Part shown: piece after piece, positions 32,419-40,489 of the stretch | Layout of the letters: each line of letters begins with the position of its first letter | Numbering within the stretch: the stretch's first letter is position 1 | From: SBAX01 sp964646605 | GTDB taxonomy: Bacteria > Planctomycetota > Phycisphaerae > UBA1845 | Direction of reading: 5' to 3' | Length of the DNA: 47,278 bases | Assembly (NCBI GenBank): GCA_964646605.1 | Contig: CAZYEX010000014.1 | Coordinates: 1-47,278, forward strand | Notes under the pieces: generated by a model | What the model was told of the DNA's origin: nothing | Seen by the model: only the letters and a program-made list of their open reading frames with translations | The model's database searches: none | Made by a program: the position numbers and the translations under genes

Positions 32419-32625
32419 ATGAAAGTCAGATACTTCACCGACACGGACACGCTCTACATCCAACTGAACGACCGCCCCGCGGCCCAGACCACCGAACTCA
32501 ACGAGAACGTGCTTCTCGACCTCGACCAGGACGGCAAGGTGGTCGCACTCACCGTCGAACACGCCGCCTCCGCCACGGGCGGGCCGGGAAAGATGGATTT
32601 CTCGTACGAAGCGAATGGGGCGTAA
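32419..32625 (+). CDS. DUF2283 domain protein
   Basis: The 68-residue protein MKVRYFTDTDTLYIQL...NVLLDLDQDGKVVALTVEHA is a clear DUF2283 member, a small beta-rich family often found in toxin-antitoxin-like contexts. GAGG lies nine nt before ATG 32419. The function is unknown. A possible toxin partner is not adjacent, so it may be an orphan. Confidence 0.88.
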   Translation: MKVRYFTDTDTLYIQLNDRPAAQTTELNENVLLDLDQDGKVVALTVEHAASATGGPGKMDFSYEANGA

Positions 32626-32629
32626 CCCT

Positions 32630-32650
32630 CCTCTCCCTTCCAGGGAGAGG
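32630..32650. repeat. CCTCTCCCT hairpin
   Basis: CCTCTCCCT (32630-32638) and AGGGAGAGG (32642-32650) form a perfect 9-bp hairpin with a 3-nt loop right after the DUF2283 stop, followed by GTAGGGTGAGGG. It may terminate transcription, or belong to a dispersed repeat of this type that is common in many genomes. From 32651 to 32823 I see no gene. Confidence 0.55.
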
Positions 32651-32823
32651 GTAGGGTGAGGGTCGGATCGGCCTCGCGCTCGTGCTGGAAGCCGTAGCGG
32701 ACGTGGTCGTCCACGCGCACGGGAGCACCGCTGAGACATGGGTGGCACAGGCAAATCGTGCCGGTCCCACCACGCCCCATGGTTCTAGTGGGTCGCGACT
32801 CGTCCGCGAGCGCCGGGGACAAG

Positions 32824-34800
32824 CTATGCGAATTCGACCTTCCAATCATCCAGCGACAGTCCGGCCGCTTGGGTTGCCTGAATGCAGAATCGATGGATTG
32901 AAGAGGCGGACAAGTTGGTTAGCATGTAAACGCCGTTGGAAAGCTGCCGACTTGATCGGAACCTGCTGTGGTCGCGGCCGAGGAACTTTGGGAACTGTTC
33001 GACGATCTCCGTGAACTTGTCTTCGTCGAGCTGAATGAGTGATTCAAACGTGTGCGCCGCAACATCACGCCATGAACTCACCGAGTGCTTTTCTCCCAGC
33101 ACGATTACAGCCGAGGGCGATCTCCCTCTGACTTCCGTGATTTCCTCTACGGCGTCGTCTTTCTGGGCCCCGAAGTAGGGCCACACACGCAGCGACCGTT
33201 CAGCCAGGACTTCTGCGCGATCTCGCAATGTCGCCTCATTCCACTCTGTGACGGTATCGCAGAAACGGTTTAATTCAAGGTGGCTGTTCAGCAGTATCGT
33301 TCGCTTCCGGGAAAACGCCTCATTGGATAGCGGCGCATTGTAACCCGTGAGGGTAAGGTTTCCAAGCGTGTGGAGCAACAGTTCGTGAATTGCTTCCCAA
33401 TTTTCACCGAGATTGGACTGCCACTCCGTTGTGAGTGTCTGAGGCATAATGTGCTCGATCGTGAGCTCCTCAAGGACGACCGGCTCCTGATGGTCATAGG
33501 ACTCCTCAAGGCGGTCGAGGATGAGCTTCGTTTTCGCAACCCGTTCTCCGGACGCGTAGAGTTTCGATGATTCAAGCCGCGATCTGAACTCCCTGTCACG
33601 CGGATAATTCTTCGTCGCCAACACTTCCTTGACGCCGGCCAAAAAGTCGCCGCGTTGTTTCGCCTGAGAATAGAGCGACGGGAAGATCTTGTTCAACCCG
33701 TAGGTCGGAACGCCGCATACCCACCTTCGGATCATGAAGTTTTCCAGCACGTTGAGCACCAGAGCAAAGCCTGTCTCCGAGAGCTGTCCCTTGGAAAAGT
33801 CTCGATACAGGTTCAAGAGGAATGGGTACGCAACTGTGACCTCGATGCGGTTCAGACGCTTCATGCCCTCCCGGAGGTTAACGTTTAGCTCATCGTCCGG
33901 GTGGAGTAGCTTCGCGTAGTAGCCTGCGTACTCGGCAACTTCAGCCAGGTATGCTAGCACTTCGGTGGGAGATTTCTGCTCCGCTCGGTCTTTGAGGTTA
34001 AAATACACTTCGCCTTGCTTGACGTTGGCTCCATCCTTCATGAGAAAATGCCGCACGCATTCTGTCAGATTGTCGCCGAGCCACTGCTGCATCGGCTTCC
34101 AGTACTCGTCGTACAACCGATCTTGTTCATTAATGTGGATGCGCATGAAGAAATAGTTGCGGATGAGATCAGCCTGAGACAGCGGCAGTCCCTTGGCATT
34201 TAGGCTCTCGAAGATCAAATGTGGGTTGTCGTCTCTTTCGAGGACGATGCTCACAACGATTAGGTGGTTTACGATCGTTCGCTTGAGTTTTTCCAAGAAG
34301 GCTTCGTCAGATGCCCGCATGTTCTTCGCGAAGAATCGGTACGCGGACACAATCAGCCCGTCCTCGGCCGACTGGCCGGACATGATCCGAAGGAATGCGT
34401 TTCGATCGGCCTGCGTGGGTAGTAGCTTGTACGTTTCGTTTCCCTGCTTGAACATATTTCGCAGAAGCGTTTGCTCGATCTCGGGAGCGAGCAGTTCAAG
34501 CCGAAGCTCCTTGGCCCGATCCCGAATCGCTGCGAGTAGGAGAAAGACGGTGGTCATTCGCTGTTGTCCATCGATCAGCAAGTATTTCGTGACGCCCTCC
34601 GGAACGGATTGAGTCGGATACGTCACGATTGAGCCGATGAAGTGCGTGCGAGGGTTCTCCTCTTGGCACAGCTCGTCCAGGTCGGCCCAAAGTACGGACC
34701 ACTGCTTTGCCTCCCAACTGTACGGTCGTTGATACAACGGAACGACGAACTGGTTTTGACCCTCAATGATCCGTTGTAGTTTGGTTTCGGACGCTTTCAT
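32824..34800 (-). CDS. DUF262 / DUF1524 protein (GmrSD-like, possible defence endonuclease)
   Basis: The 658-residue protein has an N-terminal DUF262 (ParB/Srx-like) domain with VPLYQRPYSW and the nucleotide-site motif LLIDGQQRMTT, a helical middle, and a DUF1524 HNH-type nuclease motif with LTIEHIMPQT, LLHTLGNLTLTGYN and the KRTILLNS segment. This order is that of GmrSD-type proteins; some cut modified phage DNA, others act as anti-phage systems of other kinds. A C-terminal extension of about 100 residues follows. Codon use is visibly more AT-rich than in the neighbouring dcw genes, which suggests recent transfer. It stands against the direction of the dcw genes. Confidence 0.88.
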   Translation of the reverse strand: MKASETKLQRIIEGQNQFVVPLYQRPYSWEAKQWSVLWADLDELCQEENPRTHFIGSIVTYPTQSVPEGVTKYLLIDGQQRMTTVFLLLAAIRDRAKELRLELLAPEIEQTLLRNMFKQGNETYKLLPTQADRNAFLRIMSGQSAEDGLIVSAYRFFAKNMRASDEAFLEKLKRTIVNHLIVVSIVLERDDNPHLIFESLNAKGLPLSQADLIRNYFFMRIHINEQDRLYDEYWKPMQQWLGDNLTECVRHFLMKDGANVKQGEVYFNLKDRAEQKSPTEVLAYLAEVAEYAGYYAKLLHPDDELNVNLREGMKRLNRIEVTVAYPFLLNLYRDFSKGQLSETGFALVLNVLENFMIRRWVCGVPTYGLNKIFPSLYSQAKQRGDFLAGVKEVLATKNYPRDREFRSRLESSKLYASGERVAKTKLILDRLEESYDHQEPVVLEELTIEHIMPQTLTTEWQSNLGENWEAIHELLLHTLGNLTLTGYNAPLSNEAFSRKRTILLNSHLELNRFCDTVTEWNEATLRDRAEVLAERSLRVWPYFGAQKDDAVEEITEVRGRSPSAVIVLGEKHSVSSWRDVAAHTFESLIQLDEDKFTEIVEQFPKFLGRDHSRFRSSRQLSNGVYMLTNLSASSIHRFCIQATQAAGLSLDDWKVEFA

Positions 34801-34842
34801 CTGAACGACTCCACTTCCGACGATGTAGCGAGGCCTGCGATC

Positions 34843-35030
34843 TTACGTCATCTCCCGCGCCGCGCCTATCGCCGGCAGTCGGAAATCGGCCAGGACGGGC
34901 AGATCGACGCCCTGACCACCCTTCATGCGGGTCGAGAAAAAGAGGATTTCGAGGTTTTCCACCTCGCGGGAGTTGGTCACTCGGGTCCGGGCGTTTCCGT
35001 TCGCTTGTTCGCAACCGGGTTGTGCAGCGA
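34843..35030 (-). pseudogene. C-terminal fragment of an unidentified protein
   Basis: The frame encodes AQPGCEQANGNARTRVTNS, then EVENLEILFFSTRMKGGQG, then VDLPVLADFRLPAIG before its stop at 34843. A related tail (QSVNLSVLADFRPP) is coded at about 35920-35965 beside the second repeat block. The two look like copies of the 3' end of one gene, each followed upstream by the repeat. I do not know the parent family. Confidence 0.35.
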
Positions 35031-35035
35031 GGAAC

Positions 35036-35175
35036 CTGACCCCCCTCAGTCCCCCCTTTCCAAGGGGGGAGGTTGTTTTGTGGGGACGTGGTCCGTGGGT
35101 GGCGTCCCGCAACGCGCCGGGACGCGACCCACGGCTATTGTCGTGGACCCTTTCAGGGTCCGAGACCCGTCGCTC
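35036..35175. repeat. Dispersed repeat block, copy A
   Basis: The block contains a hairpin of CCCCCCTTTCCAAGGGGGG, a second hairpin built from GTGGGTGGCGTCCCG and CGGGACGCGACCCAC, and a third, GGACCCTTTCAGGGTCC. The same three parts occur in the same order and orientation in copy B at 36050-36244. It lies between two accessory genes of the mraY-ftsW gap. Confidence 0.8.
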
Positions 35176-35268
35176 GCTCTTCGGGCACGCATCATGGCGG
35201 GGTCGGGGATCGGTGGTCCAGGAAGGGGGCCGGGTCGCGCCCCCCATGTGGCCGTTGAAGAGTGCCCG

Positions 35269-35469
35269 TTACGCGCTTCGTCTTCGTGCGAGCAGGGCGC
35301 GGACTTCGGGGACGAGTTCCGCAGGCACGGCGATCATGGTGACTTGGTCGGTCTCGTGCGCGGCCTCGATCTCGGCGAATTGTTCGTCCTCGGTTTGGTC
35401 CTCGTAATGGGCGAGCACGTCTTGCACGCGCTGTTCATCCCACCCCGGGGGAAAGTCCTGCTTGCTCAT
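35269..35469 (-). CDS. Small antitoxin-like protein
   Basis: The 66-residue acidic protein FPPGWDEQRVQDVLAHYEDQTEDEQFAEIEAA ends in a VPAELVPEVRALLARR helix. Its start overlaps the stop of the upstream DUF4258-like gene as ATGA. Pairs of this form, with the larger basic protein first and the acidic one second, are probable toxin-antitoxin modules; I recognise the pair from recurrent gene context but cannot name a characterised member. Confidence 0.7.
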   Translation of the reverse strand: MSKQDFPPGWDEQRVQDVLAHYEDQTEDEQFAEIEAAHETDQVTMIAVPAELVPEVRALLARRRSA

Positions 35470-35750
35470 CGCGGCTTCCTCCGTTGTCTTCGACGGAAGG
35501 CCTTCCTCGACTTGCCTTGGAGTTCGTACGCCGTGATCACGAAGACTTCGTTCGGATTCTCTCTGGGCACATAGATGACCGCTAAGCAGCGGCCTGCCAA
35601 AGTCGCCCCCAACTTCATTCGCGAACCTTTCCGTGCCGCCAGGTCCTCACCTGCGCCTCGGAGCACCTCTTCGACCTCGGCCTCACTGACGCCGTGCCCG
35701 AAGATGTGCGGCTGTCCCGTGTCGGCGTCGTGATAGAAACGCACATCCAC
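35466..35750 (-). CDS. DUF4258-like toxin candidate
   Basis: The 94-residue protein has FYHDADTGQPHIFGHGVSEAEVEEVL, GRCLAVIYVP, EVFVITAYELQGKSRKAFRRRQRRK. The His-containing strand, the VITAYEL core and the very basic tail fit RelE/BrnT-like or DUF4258 toxin folds, which usually act as mRNA interferases. Coupled by a 4-nt overlap to an acidic partner gene. The activity is inferred from context only. Confidence 0.7.
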   Translation of the reverse strand: MDVRFYHDADTGQPHIFGHGVSEAEVEEVLRGAGEDLAARKGSRMKLGATLAGRCLAVIYVPRENPNEVFVITAYELQGKSRKAFRRRQRRKPR

Positions 35751-36049
35751 GCCTGACCTCCTTGCCGTGCCGGGTACTCCTGTCGTTTCAGTATTCTAGC
35801 CGCTTCCCTCCCGCGACTCCATAGGTTGCCCGGCGGCAGGTTGGCTTCGTGGCGTGCGTTGATCCTGCGGAAGCGAACGCGTGCAATGGTGGGCTCGGGT
35901 CAAGCGGTCGTCGGCGGGCGGAAGTCGGCCAGGACGGAGAGATTGACGCTTTGGTCGGTTTTCGGGACTCCGGATTCCGAACTGGGGGTGGGGGAGGAGT
36001 GGCGACCGGCGGCGCGCGGGTGGGGCCGGGGCCGGCGAGGGCTGCGGAT

Positions 36050-36244
36050 CACCCCCCTCGGTCCCCCCTTTCCAGGGGGGATGGTGTGTTGGGGGGACGT
36101 GGTCCGTGGGGGGCGTCCCGCAGCGTATCGGGACGCGACCCACGGCAACGTCGCCACGGGGCGCGACATCCCGACTCCGCGCCGGAAAGTAAATCGACAG
36201 GCCCTATTGTCGTGGACCCTTTCAGGGTTCGAGCCCCGTCGCTG
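36050..36244. repeat. Dispersed repeat block, copy B
   Basis: The block matches copy A (35036-35175): CCCCCCTTTCCAGGGGGG, then GTGGTCCGTGGGGGGCGTCCCG, then CGGGACGCGACCCACGGC, then TATTGTCGTGGACCCTTTCAGGG. About 58 bp (near 36147-36204) are extra in this copy. It is followed by CCCTTGAC, the motif of the nested repeats at 2849. The stretch 35751-36461 otherwise holds only the gene-tail remnant near 35920-35965. Confidence 0.8.
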
Positions 36245-36461
36245 GCCCTTGACGCTCCGCGTAAAGGGGAGCCGCTCCGGGCTCGGATTACCGCCGTGGT
36301 CCAAACCGCCGCTGCTACGCCATCCTTCCCTATTGCAATTCAGGCTTGTTGCGGTCGGGGCTTGCGTTACGATAATACGCGGAGCGGAAGTCCCAGCGAG
36401 AAGCTGGACGAAGTAGCGGTTGGGAATTCAAGGTTCGAAAACGGAGGATGCCGTTTGTCGT

Positions 36462-36503
36462 CTTCGAACGTTGAACTTTGAACTTTGAACTTCGATCTTC
36501 TGT
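36462..36503. repeat. CTTYGAA heptad tract before ftsW
   Basis: Six heptads read cttcgaa, cgttgaa, ctttgaa, ctttgaa, cttcgat, cttctgt, in strict 7-bp phase, ending 19 bp before the ftsW start. The tract matches the one upstream of miaA at 17865-17892 in sequence and in its place just before a gene start. Confidence 0.8.
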
Positions 36504-36522
36504 TTGTCACGGACGACGCGGC

Positions 36523-37671
36523 ATGGATGCGCAGGCACCCCATCGGACGGTCTCTCCGGCGGCCATCATTCTTGTGGCCGCGATGCTGCTCTCCATCGGC
36601 TTGGTGATGGTCGGGTCGGCGACGGCCTCCCTCGACCGACCGCTGCTCACCGACGCGCCCTGGACCACTCCCTTCGGACGACAAGCGATCTTCATCTTGC
36701 TGGGCCTGGCCATCATGCTCGCCACCGCACGACTCGGCGTTTCCGCCCTCGCGTCGCCGACGCTGCGAAGCCGAATCCCGAAGATGCTGTTTGCCGGTTC
36801 GTTGATTCTCCTTGCGGCGGCGCTCGTTCCGGGACTCGCCGATCCGCATCGTGGTTCGCAAAGATGGCTGCGACTCGGTGGGATCGGGCTGGGTTTCGGG
36901 TTTCAACCGTCGGAACTGGCCAAGCTCGCCCTCATGGTCGCCCTGGCATCGCTTTTGGGTGAGGGCCGCGCCGATCCTCGGTCATTCGTTCGGGGTTTCG
37001 TCCCGGCGGCGCTGATGGTTGGGGCGTGTGTGGCCCTGGTCGGCAAGGAGAACTTCGGGACCGCGGCACTGCTGGGTCTTGCGGCGGGGGCACTCATGCT
37101 GATGGCCGGTTGCCGCTGGCACCACCTTGTCATCATCGCCGGGCTGGGCGCATGCGGGATGACGATGCTCCTCTATGCCGCGCCGTACCGCCTGGAACGA
37201 ATCGCCGCCTATCAGGATTTCTGGGCCGACCCCCGTGGGGACGGATACCAACCGCTGCAATCGTTGGTGACGATCGCGTCGGGCGGATGGTTCGGAACCG
37301 GATTAGGGGCGGGCGTCCAAAAGTACGGCTACCTGCCCGAGAGTCACACCGATTTCGTTTTCGCGGTCCTCTGCGAAGAGCTGGGAGTCTTCGGCGGGGC
37401 TTTGGTGATTCTGCTCTTCTGTGCGTTTGTCTGGCTTGGTCTGAGGACCATGCTGGCGGCGCGGACCCCGTTTGAGCGGCTCCTTGCCTTCGGTTTGACG
37501 TTCCTGGTAGCGACGCAGGCGGCGATGAACATGGCCGTGGTCACCGTGGTGACACCGACGACCGGAGTCCCGTTGCCCATGCTGTCCGCGGGTGGAAGCG
37601 GGATGTTCACGGTCTGTGCGATGATCGGGCTGATCGCCGCCGTCGCCGCACGAGGGGGGGAAGCCCGATGA
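36523..37671 (+). CDS. ftsW: Peptidoglycan glycosyltransferase / SEDS protein FtsW
   Basis: FtsW polymerises lipid II at the septum together with FtsI. The 382-residue protein has about ten membrane helices and the SEDS signatures FQPSELAKLALMVALASLL, PYRLERIAAYQDFWADPRGDGYQPLQSLVTIASGGWFGTGL read in two parts, LPESHTDFVFAVLCEELG, and the C-terminal TGVPLPMLSAGGSGM. ATG 36523 is chosen because the upstream frame is made of heptad repeat. murG overlaps its stop as ATGA. It resumes the dcw order after the accessory insertion. Confidence 0.95.
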   Translation: MDAQAPHRTVSPAAIILVAAMLLSIGLVMVGSATASLDRPLLTDAPWTTPFGRQAIFILLGLAIMLATARLGVSALASPTLRSRIPKMLFAGSLILLAAALVPGLADPHRGSQRWLRLGGIGLGFGFQPSELAKLALMVALASLLGEGRADPRSFVRGFVPAALMVGACVALVGKENFGTAALLGLAAGALMLMAGCRWHHLVIIAGLGACGMTMLLYAAPYRLERIAAYQDFWADPRGDGYQPLQSLVTIASGGWFGTGLGAGVQKYGYLPESHTDFVFAVLCEELGVFGGALVILLFCAFVWLGLRTMLAARTPFERLLAFGLTFLVATQAAMNMAVVTVVTPTTGVPLPMLSAGGSGMFTVCAMIGLIAAVAARGGEAR

Positions 37672-38855
37672 TCGCGCTCGCCCCACAAACTGGTGACGGT
37701 CCGTTGTTTGCTTTCGCAGGCGGGGGAACCGGCGGGCACCTGTACCCGGCCATCGCCCTTGCCCACGCGATCCTGGACCGTGTTCCATCCGCTCGGTTCG
37801 TATTCTTCGGAACGCGGCGTCGTATCGACTGGCAGATTCTCGGTTACATCTCGGCGGATTTGGTCGCCCAGGACCTTGCCCCGCTCTCCGCCAAGCCTTG
37901 GCGATGGCCCGCCGTGTATTCCGGTTTCCGGCGGTCGAGCCTGGTTTGTCGGGATCGCTTCGATACCGACCGCCCGGCCATCGTCATCAGCTCCGGCGGA
38001 CTCTCCTCGGTTCCGGCGGTGCGGGAGGCTCACCGCGTCGGAATCCCCATCGTGATGTTGAACCCCGACGCGGTCCCAGGCCGTGCGAACCGCCGTTTCG
38101 GAGCGTACGCCGCCGCGATCTTCGCCCAATGGGACGAAACGGTTCGCCACTACCCGGCGTCGGCCCCGGTCGTCGTAACGGGGTGCCCGGTTCGCCGCGA
38201 GTTCCTGTCGGCGACGCGCAACGAAGGCATCCGCAGCTTCGGCTTGAGTCCCGATCGCAGAACCTTGCTGGTTACCGGGGCGTCGCTGGGGGCCCGCTCG
38301 ATCAACGAGGCCGTGGTCGACAATCTGGACTTCCTCGAGGCCAGCGGCGACTGGCAGATTCTGCACTTCACCGGCGAAAACGAGCACGAGGCGGTGCGTG
38401 CCGCCTATGCCGGGCGGCGGATCGCGGCCCAGGTCGTCGCCTACGCGGAAAACATGGCCGAGGCGCTCGCCGCCGCCGACCTCGTCGTCTCGCGGGCCGG
38501 CGCCTCAACGCTGGCGGAGCTAACCGCCATCGGACGCCCCTCAGTGCTGATGCCCTACCCGCATCACCGCGACCAGCACCAGACCGTCAACGCGAAATGC
38601 CTGGAAACCGTGGGCGCCGCGCGGATTGTGCGCGATGCGCTCGATCGGAACGCAAATGCCCTCGCGCTTCGCCGCGCGTTGCAAGAGTTGTTCACGGACG
38701 ATGCGGCGCGGACCACCATGTCCGCCGCAGCCCGGCGGCTTGGCCGACCTGACGCCGCGTCCGACATCGCCTCCCAAGTCCTGCGAATCGCGGGAGTGTC
38801 CGAGCGCGCCAAGCGGCGCGAATCGGTGGAGACAGTTTCTACATGCACCCGATAA
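37668..38855 (+). CDS. murG: UDP-N-acetylglucosamine--N-acetylmuramyl-(pentapeptide) pyrophosphoryl-undecaprenol N-acetylglucosamine transferase
   Basis: MurG makes lipid II from lipid I. The 395-residue GT-B enzyme has the N-terminal G-loop FAGGGTGGHLYPAIALAHAI, SSGGLSSVPAV, VTGASLGARSIN, and the C-terminal UDP site VVSRAGASTLAELTAIGRPSV followed by HHRDQHQTVNA. It is peripheral to the inner face of the membrane. ATG 37668 overlaps the ftsW stop by four nt, so the two are coupled. The last 15 residues are not conserved. Confidence 0.95.
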   Translation: MIALAPQTGDGPLFAFAGGGTGGHLYPAIALAHAILDRVPSARFVFFGTRRRIDWQILGYISADLVAQDLAPLSAKPWRWPAVYSGFRRSSLVCRDRFDTDRPAIVISSGGLSSVPAVREAHRVGIPIVMLNPDAVPGRANRRFGAYAAAIFAQWDETVRHYPASAPVVVTGCPVRREFLSATRNEGIRSFGLSPDRRTLLVTGASLGARSINEAVVDNLDFLEASGDWQILHFTGENEHEAVRAAYAGRRIAAQVVAYAENMAEALAAADLVVSRAGASTLAELTAIGRPSVLMPYPHHRDQHQTVNAKCLETVGAARIVRDALDRNANALALRRALQELFTDDAARTTMSAAARRLGRPDAASDIASQVLRIAGVSERAKRRESVETVSTCTR

Positions 38856-38950
38856 ACGAAGGACCGGCGCGTCGTGATCGTCGGATGCCGTGGATGGAAA
38901 CGGCAAACCCCTTCGCGCCGAACTTCGTTTTGTTCAGTTGAGGGATCGCC

Positions 38951-40489
38951 ATGCACGCCAGGACGGAAGGAGCCTCGCTCTCTGTAAGAACTGTCGCCGA
39001 TCGAGCCATCACTCCGGCACTCGATCTTTCCCGTCCCGCCGGACTCCGTGTACACCTGATCGGTATCGGCGGCAGCGGGATGAGCGGCGTCGCCGCCCTG
39101 CTTCACGACTTGGGGGCGACCGTAAGCGGCTCGGACCTCTCCTCGTTCGACGGCATGGGATCGCTGGTTTCCCGAGGTGTCCGCGTGTTCGTCGGGCACG
39201 AGGACGGTCAGCTGGGTCGGGACGTCGACATGGTCGTGGTGAGCGCCGCGATCCCGGAGTCGAACCCGGAGTTGCGAGCGGCCCGCCGCGGCGGACTGCC
39301 CATCCTCAAATATGCCGAGCTCGTCGGGGCTCTGAGCGCCGTTCACAAGGGCGTCGCCATCGCCGGAACCCACGGAAAGAGCACGACCACCGGGATGACC
39401 GCGTACCTGTTTCGCCAGGCCGGATTGTCGCCGTCCTTCCTCATCGGGGCCCGGTCGCCGCAGCTCGGAGGGAGCAGCGGTGCGGGAACGGGACCGCATT
39501 TTATCGTCGAATCCTGCGAGTTCGACCGCTCTTTCCTCCACTTGCACCCGCACCAGGCCGCGATCCTCAATATCGAGACGGACCATTTGGATTGCTATCA
39601 CGACCTAGAAGAGATCGTGGACGCCTTCGCCCAGTTCGCGGCCCGTGTGGACTCGCAAGGAGTCGTACTGTGCAACGGCGAGAACGACTCCGCGACGCGG
39701 GCCGCATCAGCGGCGACGGCCAGGGTTGAAACGTTCGGCTTTTCCGAGGGTGTCGATTGGCGAGCCGTCAACCTTCGGTCCGACAACGGCCGGTTCGCAT
39801 TCGAGATCGAGCTTCGTGGTTCGCGGCTCTTATCCACGCACCTGGCGATCGCAGGCCGCCACAACGTCGCCAACGCCCTCGCCGCCGTCGCCCTTGCCTA
39901 CCACGCCGGCGCCGAACCGGAACGCGTCGCCGAAGCCCTCCCCACGTTTCAGGGTGTGGATCGACGCATGACGTGGCGGGGGGAGGGCCGCGGATTGACC
40001 GTGGTCGACGACTACGCTCATCATCCCACGGAGATCCGGGTGACCATTGAGGCGATCCGCAATCGCTATCACCCCAAGCGCCTCTGGGTCGTCTTTCAAC
40101 CCCATCAAGATTCGCGGACGCGGTATTTCATGGAGGAGTTCGCAGCCTCCTTTGGGAATGTGGACGAGGTCCTCATCCCGGATGTGTATCGGGCACGGGA
40201 TCGAGAGACCTCCGAGGGACAACCCGGATCGCTGGAGCTGGCCGAGCGGATCGGCAGAGGCGGAATCCGGGCGAGGTACTTCCCCGCTTTGGACATGGTC
40301 GCCGACGTGTTGGTTCACGAGGTGCAGGACGGCGACCTGGTCCTCACCATGGGCGCGGGCGACGTTTGGAAAGTTGCCGATGAATTGGTGGAACGATTTT
40401 GCGGGACAGATCGAGCACGACGCACCGCTCGGGCGGAACACCTGGTTTCGCCTCGGGGGACGTGCTCGGTATCTGTTCCGGCCGCATAA
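38951..40489 (+). CDS. murC: UDP-N-acetylmuramate--L-alanine ligase
   Basis: MurC adds L-Ala to UDP-MurNAc. The 512-residue protein has the N-terminal VHLIGIGGSGMSGVAALL, the ATP loop IAGTHGKSTTTGMTA, ESCEFDRSFLHLHP, NIETDHLDCY, GRHNVANALAAVALA, DDYAHHPTEI and the end TMGAGDVWKVADELVERF. ATG 38951 has GAGGG at a spacing of seven. The frame runs 110 nt into murB, giving a 31-residue tail of unconserved sequence after the usual end. Such an overlap is unusually long. Confidence 0.95.
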   Translation: MHARTEGASLSVRTVADRAITPALDLSRPAGLRVHLIGIGGSGMSGVAALLHDLGATVSGSDLSSFDGMGSLVSRGVRVFVGHEDGQLGRDVDMVVVSAAIPESNPELRAARRGGLPILKYAELVGALSAVHKGVAIAGTHGKSTTTGMTAYLFRQAGLSPSFLIGARSPQLGGSSGAGTGPHFIVESCEFDRSFLHLHPHQAAILNIETDHLDCYHDLEEIVDAFAQFAARVDSQGVVLCNGENDSATRAASAATARVETFGFSEGVDWRAVNLRSDNGRFAFEIELRGSRLLSTHLAIAGRHNVANALAAVALAYHAGAEPERVAEALPTFQGVDRRMTWRGEGRGLTVVDDYAHHPTEIRVTIEAIRNRYHPKRLWVVFQPHQDSRTRYFMEEFAASFGNVDEVLIPDVYRARDRETSEGQPGSLELAERIGRGGIRARYFPALDMVADVLVHEVQDGDLVLTMGAGDVWKVADELVERFCGTDRARRTARAEHLVSPRGTCSVSVPAA

